The notes under the pieces were generated by a model, which did no database searches, was not told the origin of the DNA, and saw nothing but the letters and a program-made list of their open reading frames with translations. Of a stretch of 39,881 bases of DNA, positions 38,995 through 39,881 are shown piece after piece. Source of the stretch: Nocardia carnea NBRC 14403 (GTDB lineage Bacteria > Actinomycetota > Actinomycetes > Mycobacteriales > Mycobacteriaceae). Position 1 is the first letter of the stretch; the number at the start of each line of letters is the position of its first letter. The stretch spans positions 1 to 39,881 of the forward strand of contig NZ_BAFV01000112.1 in assembly GCF_000308515.1 (NCBI RefSeq), in the 5' to 3' direction. The translations under genes and the position numbers were made by a program.

Positions 38995-39881
38995 TCAGCG
39001 CACCGCGTAAGGATGGGCCGCGGCACGGTCCTGGAAGCTGAGAATTCGCGGGTTCTGGATGCGGCCTTCGCGGATCTCGATCGCGCGCCGGATCGTCTCG
39101 TTGCCGTCCCAGGCGGCGGGACCGCCCATGACCACCGGCAGGTACTCCAGCAATGCCTCGGAGTTCTCCCAGGTGGTGGAGTTCCACAGATAGGAAGGGC
39201 TGTGGTCGACACCGTAGTAGTGCAGATCGTCACCGACAGTGAACATGGGGTCGGCGAACGAGGTGGGACGCGCCCATTCGAATCCCATCCCCGCATCACA
39301 GGAAACATCGATGAACAGGGTCCCACGCGGGAACAGCCCGAGCTCTTCGTTCAGTACGAAAAGCAGTGGCTCCTCGGTGTTCTGGAACATGCAATTGACG
39401 ATGATGTCGTAGTGGGCGAGCATTTCGGCCAGCGGTCCCGGCTCCGGGTCCTGCAGGGCCAGCGTGCGGCCCGGGTTTCGCGGGTCGCGCTGGAACTTCT
39501 GCATCCGCACCGACGCGAACGGGGACGCCACCGCCGTAACACTGCGCTGCGTGAGCACCGTGACATCACTGATTCCCTGCGCGGACAGCGCCCGCACCGC
39601 ACCGCGGGCGGTGGCACCGAAGCTGATGACGGCGGCGCGTAATCTGCGGCCGTAGTCGCCGGTGACACCCCGCAGCGCCAGCGCCTGCAGAACCGAGCAG
39701 TAGCCGGCCAGCTCGTTGTTCTTGTGGAAAACGTGTAGTCCGAAATCGCCGGCCGGGGTCCAGTGGTTCATCGCTTCCCAGGCGATCAGGGTGAGGCCGC
39801 GGTCGACGGCCTGCTGAGTCATGAGCGGGTCCTGCACACAATGCGGCCAGCCCCAGACGACCTGGCCGGGGCGCAGCGTCT
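38995..39881 (-). CDS. Alanine dehydrogenase/PNT-like protein, possible N5-(carboxyethyl)ornithine synthase, N-terminus beyond the window
   Basis: The last 294 codons of a minus-strand gene that enters from the right edge. VVWGWPHCVQDPLMTQQAVDRGLTLIAWEAMNHW is the end of the AlaDh/PNT N-terminal domain, FHKNNELAGYCSVLQALALRG follows, and the nucleotide-binding fold is AAVISFGATARGAVRALSAQGISDVTVLTQR. Later motifs, FIDVSCDAGMGFEWARPTSFADP and YYGVDHSPSYLWNSTTWENSEALLEYL, are those of the N5-(carboxyethyl)ornithine synthase/alanine-dehydrogenase-like group, which join or split amino acids and 2-oxo acids reductively. The true start is outside, so the exact subfamily is uncertain. No neighbour helps. 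Confidence 0.75.
   Translation of the reverse strand, partial: TLRPGQVVWGWPHCVQDPLMTQQAVDRGLTLIAWEAMNHWTPAGDFGLHVFHKNNELAGYCSVLQALALRGVTGDYGRRLRAAVISFGATARGAVRALSAQGISDVTVLTQRSVTAVASPFASVRMQKFQRDPRNPGRTLALQDPEPGPLAEMLAHYDIIVNCMFQNTEEPLLFVLNEELGLFPRGTLFIDVSCDAGMGFEWARPTSFADPMFTVGDDLHYYGVDHSPSYLWNSTTWENSEALLEYLPVVMGGPAAWDGNETIRRAIEIREGRIQNPRILSFQDRAAAHPYAVR

Noticed and set aside
37705..39642. A 645-codon plus-strand open frame across three genes.
   Set aside because: Arg/Gly/Pro-rich shadow sequence covering parts of genes on both strands.

Overview
The window is chromosomal DNA from a high-GC actinobacterium, most likely Nocardia or a close mycolate-containing relative (inference). The signs are G/C-rich third codon positions throughout, many GTG starts, a mycothiol-type maleylpyruvate isomerase, an SDR of the mycofactocin-linked type, a homologue of the mycobacterial alkylsulfatase-type dioxygenase (Rv3406), ARB-07466-like, Excalibur and DUF1707 proteins, and abundant TetR regulators. 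I see no rRNA, tRNA, insertion sequence, phage gene or CRISPR array.

Layout: (1) 1-1017, two minus-strand genes: a DUF1707 protein cut by the window edge and a poorly known protein with a possible Imm35-like domain. (2) 1235-8198, a TetR gene divergent from an Fe/2-oxoglutarate dioxygenase followed by a complete oligopeptide/nickel-type ABC importer (lipoprotein, two permeases, fused double ATPase). (3) 8405-16227, a TetR gene, a tandem palindromic operator, then a tightly coupled operon of a five-part branched-chain-amino-acid-type ABC importer, an acyl-CoA ligase and an SDR: take up a carboxylate, activate it with CoA, oxidise a hydroxyl. (4) 16238-17969, a zinc alcohol dehydrogenase divergent from its probable TetR repressor, with two copies of one palindrome between them. 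(5) 18081-23128, a PucR regulator, then a 24-codon leader ORF with three stacked hairpins before a Gre-family/unknown gene pair, then an Excalibur surface protein and a TerD-VWA protein. (6) 23288-27693, a cytochrome P450, an epoxide hydrolase divergent from a CGNR regulator with duplicated operators, and an ARMT1/DUF89 phosphatase. (7) 28143-30866, an ethanolamine permease, a Mut7-C protein and the broken remains of a TetR gene. (8) 30868-35622, an IclR regulator divergent from a complete 3-hydroxybenzoate/gentisate pathway (ring 6-hydroxylase, gentisate dioxygenase, mycothiol-dependent isomerase, fumarylpyruvate hydrolase). (9) 35907-39881, a small cupin, an acyl-CoA synthetase, a secreted LAS-type peptidase and a partial alanine-dehydrogenase-like gene.

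Most of the window is accessory catabolism: short operons, each with its own regulator and a visible repeat in the control region. The least explained pieces are the leader-ORF/hairpin block at 19730-19913 with the Gre-family and unknown genes behind it, the 9155-9190 operator with the operon it controls, the dioxygenase/Dpp-type importer pairing, and the TerD-VWA protein whose TerD half lacks the usual acidic loop.
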